Shown: piece after piece, positions 8,789 to 17,982 of the stretch
Numbering within the stretch: the first letter of the stretch is position 1
Layout: each line of letters opens with the position of its first letter
DNA from: Paenibacillus gorillae
GTDB lineage: Bacteria; Bacillota; Bacilli; Paenibacillales; Paenibacillaceae
DNA length: 64,000 nucleotides
NCBI RefSeq assembly: GCF_000513275.1
Contig: NZ_CBVJ010000106.1
Coordinates: forward strand, 62,001-126,000
Direction of reading: 5' to 3'
Translations under genes and position numbers: made by a program
The notes under the pieces: model-generated
Database searches by the model: none
Told to the model about the DNA's origin: nothing
Seen by the model: the letters and a program-made list of their open reading frames with translations, nothing else

Positions 8789-9796
8789 TTAACTCTCACC
8801 AGATTGATTAACATTAAGCACATCAAGCAAAAACATGAAAATCGGAATGCCGATAATCAATCCCCATATCCCCATGAAATGCTGGGCAAATATAAGGATA
8901 ATGAACGTGTAGAACATCGGTAGTTTTGTTTTTTGAGCATACAATCTTGGGTTTAAAACATACGTCTCAATTCCATGAATAACAACAACTAAAACGATTG
9001 ACCAGATGACCAATGAAAGTCCGCCAATCTGGTAGCCAATCATGCCTATTGGAATGAAGGAAATGACAACACCTGCAACAGGAATGAGGCTCAATAGGAA
9101 CACCATAATGGTAAGTGCAAATAAATATGGATAACCTAATATCCATAGACCCGCAATGGTCAAAATCGTATTGAACAATGCAATCATAAGTTGTACTTCG
9201 ATCACTTTACCGAAAGAAGAGGTGAATTTTTTACCGAAATAATTAAATTCGTTGTACAACCATCCTATTTTACTGCTGCCGAATTTTTCTGTGAATTTAA
9301 CGACTTTATTTTTTTGCATAAGATAGAAGAAACTCAACACAATGACGAAAAGAATCATTTCTACCGATTTACCTAGCTTCAAAATATAGTTGACTGTATT
9401 GCCCCAATAACTTTGGAAATCCAGTTTTTCAAGCATATCGACAATCAGTTGGGCTGTATCATTTTGTGGTGGTGAATTGAGGAAATTTATACTGTAATTA
9501 TACAGTCCTGCAACTTGAACCACGAGCTTAGGTACATAATTCAGGAAACCAATTACGATTCCAGAAATTAGGAGTACATAAATGACGATATTTACGACTA
9601 TCGGAGATATAGGAATAAATCGGGAAAGCTTCTTCGTAATAAATCCCTCTAAACGCCCTAATACAAAAGTAACCAGGAACACTAGAAGTATTAAATTGAT
9701 CATATCCCTAAGTACGAACAGCAGAAGCGCAACTATTGCTAAAAACAATATCCTTTTCACGATGTGATTGGAAAAAAACTCTCTTAAAAATCCCAT
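8789..9796 (-). CDS. AI-2E family transporter (PerM/YtvI-like permease)
   Basis: This encodes 335 residues with about eight hydrophobic segments: two at the N-terminus (residues 12-50), a pair around 60-85, a central hydrophilic part (95-195) and a C-terminal block of four (205-325). This layout and the length fit the AI-2E transporter family. Members include exporters of autoinducer-2 and Na+/H+-type antiporters, so the substrate cannot be read from sequence. The ATG at 9796 follows AGAAGTGAGGAAGG. The gene is markedly AT-rich compared with guaA next to it. It is enclosed between the guaA 3' fragment and guaA itself, which suggests it came in with, or was trapped by, an insertion. It is transcribed alone on the minus strand. 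Confidence 0.85.
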   Translation of the reverse strand: MGFLREFFSNHIVKRILFLAIVALLLFVLRDMINLILLVFLVTFVLGRLEGFITKKLSRFIPISPIVVNIVIYVLLISGIVIGFLNYVPKLVVQVAGLYNYSINFLNSPPQNDTAQLIVDMLEKLDFQSYWGNTVNYILKLGKSVEMILFVIVLSFFYLMQKNKVVKFTEKFGSSKIGWLYNEFNYFGKKFTSSFGKVIEVQLMIALFNTILTIAGLWILGYPYLFALTIMVFLLSLIPVAGVVISFIPIGMIGYQIGGLSLVIWSIVLVVVIHGIETYVLNPRLYAQKTKLPMFYTFIILIFAQHFMGIWGLIIGIPIFMFLLDVLNVNQSGES

Positions 9797-9962
9797 TAGC
9801 CTTCCTCACTTCTCCCATTCATTATTCATCAAGTCATTAGACTAATTATACTTCTTACGTACCCGATAAAACTACGTTTCTAATTTATTTAGTGGTAAAG
9901 GAACTTTACATACCTTTTGAACATTAGAGATCCAATATAAGGAATTATCCCCACATCCACGC

Positions 9963-10008
9963 AAAAAAACTCTCTTTTATCTGGTTATACAACACAAATA
10001 AAAGAGAG
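9963..10008 (-). terminator. Terminator of guaA
   Basis: Perfect 11-base arms (9970-9980 and 9998-10008; CTCTCTTTTAT / ATAAAAGAGAG) are followed on the minus strand by seven T. The hairpin lies 40 bases beyond the guaA stop codon. Confidence 0.9.
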
Positions 10009-10047
10009 CACTTTTTAAATGTCTATAGTTGCATCAAGACGTTCAGC

Positions 10048-11586
10048 CTATTCCCACTCAATCGTAGCAGGCGGCTTCGAAGTCACGTCGTACACGATAC
10101 GGTTGACGTTCTCCACTTCGTTAACGATACGTACAGAGATTTTCTCCAGCACGTCCCAAGGGATACGCGCCCAGTCTGCTGTCATACCATCGATCGAAGT
10201 TACGGCGCGGATGCCGACTGTGTACGAATACGTACGCGCGTCACCCATAACGCCAACGCTCTTCATGTTCGGAAGGGCGGTGAAGTACTGCCAAATTTCT
10301 CTTTTCAGACCGGCTTTGGCAATCTCATCGTGAAGGATTGCATCGGATTCGCGAACGATCTTCAGCTTGTCCTCCGTAACTTCGCCAAGTACACGGATTG
10401 CAAGACCCGGACCCGGGAACGGCTGACGCCATACGATTTCTTCCGGCAAGCCGCACTCTTCGCCGACTTTACGAACTTCGTCTTTAAAGAGCGCTTTAAG
10501 CGGCTCAACAAGCTTGAACTTGATATCTTCAGGCAAACCGCCAACGTTATGGTGCGATTTGATTGTTTGTGCTGTTGCTGTTCCGCTCTCCACGATGTCC
10601 GTGTACAGCGTGCCTTGAGCCAGGAATTCGAAGTCGTCGAATTTAGCCGACTCTTCTTGGAACACGTAAATGAATTCGTTGCCGATAATTTTACGTTTTT
10701 GCTCCGGATCGTCTACGCCTTTCAGCTTGCTCATAAAGCGCTCGCGTGCGTCGATTTTGACAACCTTCATATCGAATTTACCGACAAAGGTTTCCATAAC
10801 GCCATCCGCTTCGCCTTTACGCAGCAGGTTGTGGTCGATAAACATACAAGTCAATTGATCGCCAATCGCTTTATGCAGCAAAATCGCGACAACAGAGGAA
10901 TCTACGCCGCCGGACAGTGCGCAAAGCACTTTTTTGTCGCCGACTTGAGCGCGGATATCACGAATTGTATCTTCGATGAACGATTCCATTGTCCAGTTGC
11001 CGTCACAAGCGCAAATGTTGTACAGGAAGTTGTGGATCATTTCGTTGCCGTGTTCCGAGTGGCGAACCTCCGGATGGAATTGTACCGCATAGAACTTGCG
11101 ATCCACGTTGCTCATTGCAGCAATTGGAGCATGGTCTGTGCTTGCATCCACTTTGAAGCCTTCAGGAAGCTCCACAACGTGGTCGCCGTGGCTCATCCAT
11201 ACCGTTTGACGCTGTTCCAGACCTTGAATCAGATGGCTGTCAGCTGTGAAGTCAACTTCTGCCTTGCCGTACTCGCGCTTGCCAGCGCGTTCTACCTTAC
11301 CGTTCAGTTGATGAGCCATCAACTGCATGCCGTAGCAAATGCCAAAGATCGGTACGCCGATATCGTAAATGGCCGGATCGACCAGCGGCGATTTTTCCTC
11401 ATATACGCTAGCCGGTCCTCCCGAGAACACGATGCCTTTCGGCTGCAGTTCGCGGATCCGCTCCACCGGTGTGTTGAATGGCAGCAACTCGCTGTATACG
11501 CCCAAATCACGAATGCGGCGTGCGATTAGCTGATTGTATTGTCCTCCAAAGTCGAGAACAACGATGATTTCATTTGGCTTGTTCAT
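10048..11586 (-). CDS. guaA: GMP synthase (glutamine-hydrolysing)
   Basis: This enzyme converts XMP to GMP with ATP and glutamine in purine synthesis. It has 512 residues, the normal bacterial length. The N-terminal class I glutamine amidotransferase domain carries the nucleophile Cys84 in FGICYGMQ and the HPEV histidine. The ATP-pyrophosphatase domain has the P-loop SGGVDSS near residue 230, and the C-terminal dimerisation domain ends in PPATIEWE. The start at 11586 (MNKPNEI) follows GGGAGG at normal spacing. A longer frame reaches 11634, but it would begin upstream of the -10 box of the promoter, so it is rejected. The gene has its own terminator. A partial duplicate of its 3' end lies at 8604-8788. 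No purine riboswitch pattern was found in the upstream DNA. Confidence 0.97.
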   Translation of the reverse strand: MNKPNEIIVVLDFGGQYNQLIARRIRDLGVYSELLPFNTPVERIRELQPKGIVFSGGPASVYEEKSPLVDPAIYDIGVPIFGICYGMQLMAHQLNGKVERAGKREYGKAEVDFTADSHLIQGLEQRQTVWMSHGDHVVELPEGFKVDASTDHAPIAAMSNVDRKFYAVQFHPEVRHSEHGNEMIHNFLYNICACDGNWTMESFIEDTIRDIRAQVGDKKVLCALSGGVDSSVVAILLHKAIGDQLTCMFIDHNLLRKGEADGVMETFVGKFDMKVVKIDARERFMSKLKGVDDPEQKRKIIGNEFIYVFQEESAKFDDFEFLAQGTLYTDIVESGTATAQTIKSHHNVGGLPEDIKFKLVEPLKALFKDEVRKVGEECGLPEEIVWRQPFPGPGLAIRVLGEVTEDKLKIVRESDAILHDEIAKAGLKREIWQYFTALPNMKSVGVMGDARTYSYTVGIRAVTSIDGMTADWARIPWDVLEKISVRIVNEVENVNRIVYDVTSKPPATIEWE

Positions 11587-11614
11587 TACCGAGCCTCCCT
11601 CAATTAATGTAGTA

Positions 11615-11644
11615 ATTATATCTATACCGCTCAAACCGAGTCAA
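11615..11644 (-). promoter_or_regulatory. Sigma-A promoter of guaA
   Basis: On the minus strand TTGACT (11644-11639) and a perfect TATAAT (11620-11615) are separated by 18 bases. The -10 box lies about 29 bases upstream of the guaA start codon, giving a very short leader. Confidence 0.8.
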
Positions 11645-11834
11645 GGTGAAGAGACAGGTTCCGACAATATTTGCGAACTCTGATTTCACGGTTCTGCCAT
11701 CCGCAGACCGTAAACCTGCATTTTACGCCTAAAAAGATGCAATCCGCTCAAGGATATCCAATGATCTTGCTCAAATTTGGGAAAATGAAACAATTCCGAT
11801 AAAAGTGCGTAAACATTATCCGAGGTGATTTGAG

Positions 11835-13064
11835 ATGAGCAATCCGTCTCCCAGATTAAGGAATATGGACGGTACCCGAGGATTTAGTTTGCTGGGCATT
11901 TTACTGGCGAATATGTTTTGTTTTCAATACGGGATGTGGGGCATGCAGGAGATGAGCTTATTCTCGCTCTCTGCTGCCGACTCAGCGGCCCACGCCATCG
12001 TGAAGATCGTTGTGGAGACGAGCTTTATGCCGATTTTCGCATTTCTGTTTGGTTTTGGCATGATCAAAATAAAGGAAAATGTCGAGCGCCGCAACGGCCT
12101 AGCCGGTAATCCGGCCGCTCATCTGGCGAGACGGTTTACGTTCCTGTTCGTTCTTGGGCTGGCCCACTACATACTGTTATGGGAAGGCGATGTGCTCGTC
12201 AGCTATGCGATAACAGGCTTCGGCATGCTGCTGTTCCTTCCGGCTAAGCCGCGAACGCTGTTTATCTGGGGCGCTGTTTTTGCCGTTCTAGCTGCTCTAA
12301 TACAATATGGGGCACACAATGACCCTATCCTTCCGTTGTCACAGCTGGAAAAATTCAATGATAAAACAGTCGACATCTACGGCAGCGGCTCCTTTACTGA
12401 AATCATCCGGCACCGGACGCTTTCCGACCCGCTAGGCCTTTACGGCTTTTACCACGTACTGAATCTCATGCTTTCTCCGGTTATCGTCGCGCCAATGTTT
12501 CTATTCGGCATGGCCGCCGCGAAGCTCAAGCTTCTTCATCAACCGCAGCAGGAGAAAAAGCTGTACAAGAAGCTGACGGCTATTTTGATTCCGGTCGGAC
12601 TTTTACTCAAATCATGCAATTATTTATTACCAGATTTGGGCTGGGCAGGCTCAATTGCGGCATTGGGCGGCACCATTCTGGCCATTGGATACTTATCCGC
12701 CTTGTCCTGGCTGTTCAGTACGAGACCGGGCTGGCTGGAAGGCTGGTTTAACCGGTTTGAAAGTGTAGGGCGGCTGTCCTTGTCCAATTATTTGCTGCAA
12801 ACGGTCGTTTGCGTATTTATCTTTTACGGCTTCGGGCTTGGGCAGTTTACGAAAATCGGCATCATCGGCGGCATTGCCCTCGCGCTTGGGATATTCATTG
12901 TTCAATGCTTCGCCAGCCAGCTGTACTTGCGCTACTTCCGGATTGGTCCAGTCGAGCGACTGCTGCGCGCGTGGACTGCCTTACGCTGGAAGAGACCTGT
13001 TGCAGAAACAACAAAAGGGCAACTGCCGGACTTTAATTTTCGGCCAACATGTCCTTTATTATAA
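11835..13064 (+). CDS. DUF418 family membrane protein (YeiB-like)
   Basis: This encodes 409 residues with about ten membrane segments. The N-terminal signature NMDGTRGFSLLGILLANM, a charged start then a Gly/Leu-rich first helix, is characteristic of the DUF418/YeiB family. The C-terminal part (residues 225-375) with its GRLSLSNYLLQT motif is the DUF418 domain itself. The function is unknown; some relatives resemble heparan-alpha-glucosaminide acetyltransferases, so transfer of an acyl group across the membrane is possible but unproven. The ATG at 11835 follows GAGGTGA. It is divergent from guaA and is followed 20 bases later by a GNAT acetyltransferase gene, so the two are probably one transcript. 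Confidence 0.88.
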   Translation: MSNPSPRLRNMDGTRGFSLLGILLANMFCFQYGMWGMQEMSLFSLSAADSAAHAIVKIVVETSFMPIFAFLFGFGMIKIKENVERRNGLAGNPAAHLARRFTFLFVLGLAHYILLWEGDVLVSYAITGFGMLLFLPAKPRTLFIWGAVFAVLAALIQYGAHNDPILPLSQLEKFNDKTVDIYGSGSFTEIIRHRTLSDPLGLYGFYHVLNLMLSPVIVAPMFLFGMAAAKLKLLHQPQQEKKLYKKLTAILIPVGLLLKSCNYLLPDLGWAGSIAALGGTILAIGYLSALSWLFSTRPGWLEGWFNRFESVGRLSLSNYLLQTVVCVFIFYGFGLGQFTKIGIIGGIALALGIFIVQCFASQLYLRYFRIGPVERLLRAWTALRWKRPVAETTKGQLPDFNFRPTCPLL

Positions 13065-13084
13065 AAGAATGGAGTGAATCAAAG

Positions 13085-13609
13085 ATGACGGAAAAGCTGC
13101 TACTAGTAAAACCGACAATTGATCTGCAATTGCCCTATGTTGATTTTTATGAGGAATGGAAACAGAGCGGCGAGGATATGGTTCCTTGGGTCATTGGCAA
13201 GGACCCCTCCGATTTCCGCTCGATGGTTCAATTTCTGCTTGATAATGAAAAAGACGGGACACGTCCCTACGACCAGGTTCCGGACTCGACATTTTGGCTG
13301 CTGAGCGAAACTAACACCATCCTCGGGGCGGTAAACATCAGGCATTGCCTTACGGAAAAGCTCCATCAACTGGGCGGCCATATCGGCTATGGCATTCGCC
13401 CTTCGGCAAGACGTAAGGGGTACGCGACAGCCCTGCTGGCGCTCGCATTGAACGAGGCGAACAAGCTCGGCATTAACAAAGCGCTGGTCGTCTGCGATGC
13501 CGACAACATCGGTTCCGAGCGCACGATATTGAGCAACTGCGGTATTCCGGATGTTAGCTTTACTGCTGAGGATGGCAGCTTGGTCAAACGGTTTTGGATT
13601 GAGACTTAA
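13085..13609 (+). CDS. GNAT family N-acetyltransferase
   Basis: This encodes 174 residues with the acetyl-CoA binding motif A of GNAT enzymes around residues 98-115 (GYGIRPSARRKGYATALL), preceded by a beta-strand pair and followed by ALVVCDADN, the usual beta-5 region. The overall pattern resembles the YjdJ/RimJ-like group. The substrate is not evident. The start at 13085 (MTEKLLL) has a GGAGTGA ribosome-binding site. An in-frame ATG at 13049 would overlap the DUF418 gene by 16 bases and has no such site. It is the second gene of a two-gene unit and ends in a strong bidirectional terminator. Confidence 0.88.
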   Translation: MTEKLLLVKPTIDLQLPYVDFYEEWKQSGEDMVPWVIGKDPSDFRSMVQFLLDNEKDGTRPYDQVPDSTFWLLSETNTILGAVNIRHCLTEKLHQLGGHIGYGIRPSARRKGYATALLALALNEANKLGINKALVVCDADNIGSERTILSNCGIPDVSFTAEDGSLVKRFWIET

Positions 13610-13620
13610 AGGTGTGAAAA

Positions 13621-13676
13621 AATAGAAGCGCCAGGCTGTCCGTTCGGTTATACCGGAGCTGCCTGGCGCTTCTATT
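13621..13676. terminator. Bidirectional terminator between convergent genes
   Basis: Perfect 16-base arms (13621-13636 and 13661-13676; AATAGAAGCGCCAGGC and its complement) flank a 24-base loop. The plus-strand tail is TTATTT. It separates the GNAT gene from the convergent transglutaminase gene, whose stop codon adjoins it. Confidence 0.9.
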
Positions 13677-16430
13677 TTATTTGCGGGCACGAAGCGCTTG
13701 AATCGCCGTCGCCAGCTCCTTCGGCGGCGGGGCGATCCAATCCGTCTGCTGCCCGAACCTCGCTTCATCGTCCCAGGCGATGAAGCGTTCGAGCGCTGCC
13801 GCGCGCGCCGGCGGCAGCGCGGCTCTCGCCGCTGCCCCGTATTCACGCGCGGTCTGATGCGGCGTCCGCACGCTCATACGGCGCTGCAGCAGCTTCCATG
13901 TCGCGGCTGACACGGCCGTGAAGCGCTTCTGTGTCCGCTCGAGAGCGGCCTGCGACACAGATGCAGCGGCTGTTCGCTCAGGCGCAGCCTGTTCAGCAGT
14001 AGCTGCTGGCGCTTGCTGCACCGACTTATCAGTTACAGTGCCGGCTGCCCTTAACGGCTCAGAATCAGCTAGTGGAGCACGTGCCGCTGACTCTTCTGTT
14101 GCTGGCTGAGATGCTTGTGCAGGGGGAATTACGATACGCGCCTGCTCTGCGGCCGTACCGCCCTCTATTAAGGCGCGTACCCGTCCATACTCCGCAGCAA
14201 CCGCCCCTACCGCTTCTGATGCAGCAGCACCTAATCCAGGCCTGCCGCTGCTCATTCTGGCATACGCCGTATTGTATCGGCGCATTGCCAGAGCTAGTTG
14301 CAGCCTATGCCGCTGAAGCACAGCAAACGCTGCGCAGACCAGCGCTAAAGCGATAGATGCTAAAGCAGCTTGTGCCGCGGGCGCTGCATCAGCGATAGTC
14401 TGCGCTGCATTTCTCGCCGACTCTGCGACGGCTGCTGCCCCCTGTCTCGCCGCAGCCAATAATCCGTCAGCTCTAGAGGTCATAGCGGCTGCCGCCGTCT
14501 TATCTGTCATACTGCCGCTTCCTGCCGCGCTGCTCGAAACTCCGCCTGCCGTTGTAACCGATGCGCCGTTACTTTCAGCACCTAATGCTCCGCCAGAGAC
14601 AGATGCGACGACAGGCCCGCTTCCCGAGCTGCTGAAACCCGGTGTCGGATCAAACGGCACCCAGCCAGCCTCGGGAAAATACACCTCAACCCAAGCATGT
14701 GCATCTTTTCCCCGCACCTCATATGTTGTTATTCCCGTCGCATCCTCGTACACGGGAGAGCCCGATGTGAAGCCCTTCACCCACCTGGCCGGGATTCCCT
14801 GCGTTCGCAGCAGAATGACCATGGAAGAGGAGAAATGGACGCAATAGCCGCTTTGCTGCTCGAACAGAAACTGATCCACCAGATCCGCCCCGGAAGGAGG
14901 AGCTTTGGTGTCCAGCGAGTAAGTGTAGTTATTTTCTAAATACGTCTCAATCGCTTTAACCTGATCCAGCCGGCTCGTCACGCCTCCGCCTGCAATTTCT
15001 GCCGCAAGAGCAGACACACGGCCTGGCAGCGTGTTCGGCAATTGCAGATAAATCTCCAGTTCACTATCATCAGCAGAAGCTTCCGAACCGAAGGAATATT
15101 TGCCTGTCTTCGACAATATCGCCTCATCGGTAATGAGCAGCCTGCTTTGCACCGTGTATTTTTCTACCTTCGCCGTATCCGACGGAGCGAATAAAGCCCC
15201 GGTCGCTTCGTTGCGAACATAAGTATTGAGCTTGCGGCGCGGGTCAGCAGCCTCCAGATGCTGCACATGGCCGGAAGCTCCAGCTGCAAATAGAGGCAAG
15301 CCTTGACCGGGAGTCGCAAGCATTACGGTTTGTGAAACGCTTTTTCCCAGCTCGGTCTCCCCGTTCCGCACGTTAGAAGATTCTGTGCTGCCCGTTGCCC
15401 CCGAAGCCTCAGAATTGTCGCCTGCCTCGTCTACCGGAAGCAGCGTCTTGCGGCTCCATGTATCGCTCCAGCCCCGTCCGTCATAGCTGCTCTTAGCTTC
15501 GCCCCGCCAATAAGCACGAACGGGTGACAAGCCGGTAAAAACAACCTTGTCGTCTTGTACAAGCGGTCCTCCCAGCTCCCGGTCGTCAAAGCCGTAACCG
15601 GTTATTCCCGCATTGTCCGTGCTTGCCTGCAGTACGGCAGAGCTGCCGCCGCTGCCCAGCGAAATAATCGCCTGCTCTAGGCGGCTTGCCAAGGATGCCG
15701 TCCACGCGGCCGGCTCTTGATAAGTTGGCTTACCGCCCGATAACAGCAGCCCCGCACCGACGCATATCGCTACTACGAATATAGACGCTCCCAGCCAGCC
15801 TGTGCCGCTTCGCAAGCCTCTCTCCCGTACACCGCCATGAATGCGCTGCGCCCTGCTCGTTGCGACAAGCGCGCCCAGCAGCAGCCCTTCTGCCGTTGTC
15901 CTTAGCAAGCCGGGAGTTACGTCCATACCGAGCCAGACATGCAGCGTCAGCAAATAGAGCGCCGTTGCCGCAGCAAAACCAAGCGACAGCTGACGGAGCC
16001 ACATTAAAGCCTGAAGCGCAGGCGCAAGCAGCGCCCAGCCCACGAACAGAAGCAGCGTACGCAGCTCGCCGGACATCGTCCACAGCCCGTACTCCATCAT
16101 CAAGCGAATATCTTCCCACAGCAGCCCCGGAAAATGGGACAGCCATTGCAGCGCGGTTTCATCGCCGCTTTTAAACAGCCACATCAAGCTCATGATACAA
16201 AGCCCGCCATTAAATATTAATGACATATACCAGGTTGGCCGGAACAATCCCGCCCCCAGCACACAGCCGATAATGACTAGCAGCGGGCCTAACTGGTAGA
16301 TGGCCCCCCACTCACTGTTGTCCACCCATGGAATCATCCACTCTGCAAGCAGGCCGAACAACAGCAGCGTTGTCAGGAGACGATAGCGAAGCGATTGCTC
16401 GGCTTGCCTATTGTCGTAATTAGCGCCCAT
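13677..16430 (-). CDS. Membrane transglutaminase-like protein (TgpA/DUF4129 type)
   Basis: This encodes 917 residues. Six or more membrane helices fill residues 15-230. An extracytoplasmic region follows, with a transglutaminase core whose triad is visible: Cys in SGYCVHFSS (about 527), His in DAHAWVEVY (about 578) and Asp in VPFDPTPGF (about 593). A further helix lies near 690-715. A long Ala-rich low-complexity tract then leads to a C-terminal DUF4129-like segment (RTPHQTAREY). The ATG at 16430 follows GAGGGAGGG and overlaps the DUF58 gene by 11 bases. It is the third gene of a MoxR-DUF58-transglutaminase operon, a widely conserved trio thought to act in envelope assembly or stress. The actual substrate is unknown. 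Confidence 0.9.
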   Translation of the reverse strand: MGANYDNRQAEQSLRYRLLTTLLLFGLLAEWMIPWVDNSEWGAIYQLGPLLVIIGCVLGAGLFRPTWYMSLIFNGGLCIMSLMWLFKSGDETALQWLSHFPGLLWEDIRLMMEYGLWTMSGELRTLLLFVGWALLAPALQALMWLRQLSLGFAAATALYLLTLHVWLGMDVTPGLLRTTAEGLLLGALVATSRAQRIHGGVRERGLRSGTGWLGASIFVVAICVGAGLLLSGGKPTYQEPAAWTASLASRLEQAIISLGSGGSSAVLQASTDNAGITGYGFDDRELGGPLVQDDKVVFTGLSPVRAYWRGEAKSSYDGRGWSDTWSRKTLLPVDEAGDNSEASGATGSTESSNVRNGETELGKSVSQTVMLATPGQGLPLFAAGASGHVQHLEAADPRRKLNTYVRNEATGALFAPSDTAKVEKYTVQSRLLITDEAILSKTGKYSFGSEASADDSELEIYLQLPNTLPGRVSALAAEIAGGGVTSRLDQVKAIETYLENNYTYSLDTKAPPSGADLVDQFLFEQQSGYCVHFSSSMVILLRTQGIPARWVKGFTSGSPVYEDATGITTYEVRGKDAHAWVEVYFPEAGWVPFDPTPGFSSSGSGPVVASVSGGALGAESNGASVTTAGGVSSSAAGSGSMTDKTAAAAMTSRADGLLAAARQGAAAVAESARNAAQTIADAAPAAQAALASIALALVCAAFAVLQRHRLQLALAMRRYNTAYARMSSGRPGLGAAASEAVGAVAAEYGRVRALIEGGTAAEQARIVIPPAQASQPATEESAARAPLADSEPLRAAGTVTDKSVQQAPAATAEQAAPERTAAASVSQAALERTQKRFTAVSAATWKLLQRRMSVRTPHQTAREYGAAARAALPPARAAALERFIAWDDEARFGQQTDWIAPPPKELATAIQALRARK

Positions 16431-17982
16431 TCGAGCTCCCTCCCTCTGCTGTGTATGGCAGTTCCATCATCCGCTCGGGAAAAGGCAGCCAGTGCAATAG
16501 AATGCCGTAAGTCTCCAGCAGCCGCTGCTGCTCCCGCATCGCATACGTTAACACGGACTGTTTCGTCACGATATGAAGCTCCAGCCGGCAGCCCTGATCG
16601 TTTGCCAGAGCTGCTAGCTGCGTCCAGCCTTTGCCTTCCTTCCAATCCGCCGTGTACGCATGCAGCTTGCCTCCTGGGCGCAGGCTGCCAAGCTCCTGCC
16701 GATACAGGGCCCCGTCTGCCTTGCTGTCGCCGCCGGCAAGGCGCAGCCTCGCCAGACGCTCCTGCAGAGCTTCCGGCGAGCCCAGCACCGCCGTCACAGC
16801 GTCCACGCGGGCGCTGCGCTCGCCCGCGGTTCCCGCTTCACTGCCGCCGCCCGCGTCCCCTGCGGCGGCGTCTTGCGCGGCTAGCAGCCGTACGGCTCCG
16901 CCGGCTGCTGCCGCGCGTTCAATAGCCTGCGCCGCCCATGCCGCGCAGGCGTCGAACAGCCGACCGTCGCCGCCATATGCGGCGGCCGACGTGTCGACGA
17001 TGACAGCCAGCTCGGCGGGCTGCTCCGCCATATGCTGCTTCGTGTAGAGGCCGCGCCCCTTCGCCGCGGCTCTCCAATCGATATGGCGCGGCGAATCGCC
17101 TTGCCGGTAGGGACGGCTTTCCGGCCCTACGCCCGGCAGCCGCTTCTTATGCCGTGCCGCCGTCGTACCCGGCGCACCTTCGATACCCGCTACGCCTTCG
17201 CCGGCTCCGCGCTCAACAACAATGCCGCCCTCGGGATCGACGCGCATGCTGCCGGCCTCCGGCAATGCCGGCAGCGCGAGCAATTCGCCCGGGCAGCTTA
17301 TTTGGCGGGTAATGGCTGTCATGCCTAGCCAGTCCCCTGTTGTTACCGTCAGCTCGCTGTACACATGCTCGCCCCGCCTGACATTATGCAGCGAATAATC
17401 AATCGTCAGCTCCTTGCGAAATAAAGGGGCTGCAACGTAGCGAAATTCCATCCCCTTATTTCCCGTCCGATTAATCACTTCCTCACCAACCGCATACCAC
17501 ACCAAGGGAATGCCGAACGATCGTCTAATCGTCAGCCGAACCTTCGTCTCCCCGCCATCCCTAACCTTCCGCGCCATAATCTCGCGCCCAGCCGCTAGTC
17601 CGGATGCGCCAAGCAGCGGGCTGCCCGCTCCAATGATCATAATGACGCTTAATACGGCAAGCATGAAGGCTTCCAGCTCGCCCCCGCGTACAATCAGCGC
17701 ACTCAAACTAGCACCCCAAGACAGCAGCAGTAACGACCACGCCGCCCATCTTGTCCGATAGGTCCGATGTTGATGTGAAATGACGAGCTCATCCCCGTCA
17801 TCGTTTTTGCTTTGTTGTCCGGTCTCACCGCTTTTCGGGGCTGGCATTGCCAAGCTCCCTGCAAACAAGTCCGCCGAATCCGCCAGCTTGGTGCCAGGTC
17901 CAGCCGGCTCCATAGCTGCTGCCGAATAGTCTAATGCTGTTTTTACGCTTATACTGCTGACTTCTCCAGCCCTTTTATTCAT
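16420..17982 (-). CDS. DUF58 domain protein of the MoxR cluster
   Basis: This encodes 520 residues. Two membrane helices lie near residues 75-125, followed by a beta-rich region. The DUF58 signature is near 295-315 (PYRQGDSPRHIDWRAAAKGRG). A von Willebrand factor A-like fold follows, with an adhesion-site-like start (LAVIVDTSAAA). An Ala/Gly-rich insertion of about 60 residues follows that motif. The ATG at 17982 has GGAGGG upstream and overlaps the MoxR gene by 8 bases, while the 3' end overlaps the transglutaminase gene by 11. Partnership with MoxR is the family norm: the AAA+ protein is thought to remodel or activate the vWA-like partner. No substrate can be named. Confidence 0.9.
   Translation of the reverse strand: MNKRAGEVSSISVKTALDYSAAAMEPAGPGTKLADSADLFAGSLAMPAPKSGETGQQSKNDDGDELVISHQHRTYRTRWAAWSLLLLSWGASLSALIVRGGELEAFMLAVLSVIMIIGAGSPLLGASGLAAGREIMARKVRDGGETKVRLTIRRSFGIPLVWYAVGEEVINRTGNKGMEFRYVAAPLFRKELTIDYSLHNVRRGEHVYSELTVTTGDWLGMTAITRQISCPGELLALPALPEAGSMRVDPEGGIVVERGAGEGVAGIEGAPGTTAARHKKRLPGVGPESRPYRQGDSPRHIDWRAAAKGRGLYTKQHMAEQPAELAVIVDTSAAAYGGDGRLFDACAAWAAQAIERAAAAGGAVRLLAAQDAAAGDAGGGSEAGTAGERSARVDAVTAVLGSPEALQERLARLRLAGGDSKADGALYRQELGSLRPGGKLHAYTADWKEGKGWTQLAALANDQGCRLELHIVTKQSVLTYAMREQQRLLETYGILLHWLPFPERMMELPYTAEGGSSNGR

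Noticed and set aside
10330..11529. A 399-codon plus-strand frame opposite guaA
   Set aside because: It is the antisense shadow of guaA, lacks a ribosome-binding site and has no recognisable domain; guaA on the other strand is unmistakable.
11645..11830. A purine riboswitch upstream of guaA
   Set aside because: The region lacks the conserved purine aptamer core, and the recognised promoter lies downstream of it, next to the start codon.
13103..13846. A 247-codon minus-strand frame overlapping the GNAT gene and terminator
   Set aside because: It crosses the bidirectional terminator and overlaps two real genes in other frames; its composition is that of a shadow.
15730..17328. Several long frames opposite or beside the transglutaminase and DUF58 genes
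   Set aside because: High GC at the third position leaves other frames open there; none has domain signatures or ribosome-binding sites.
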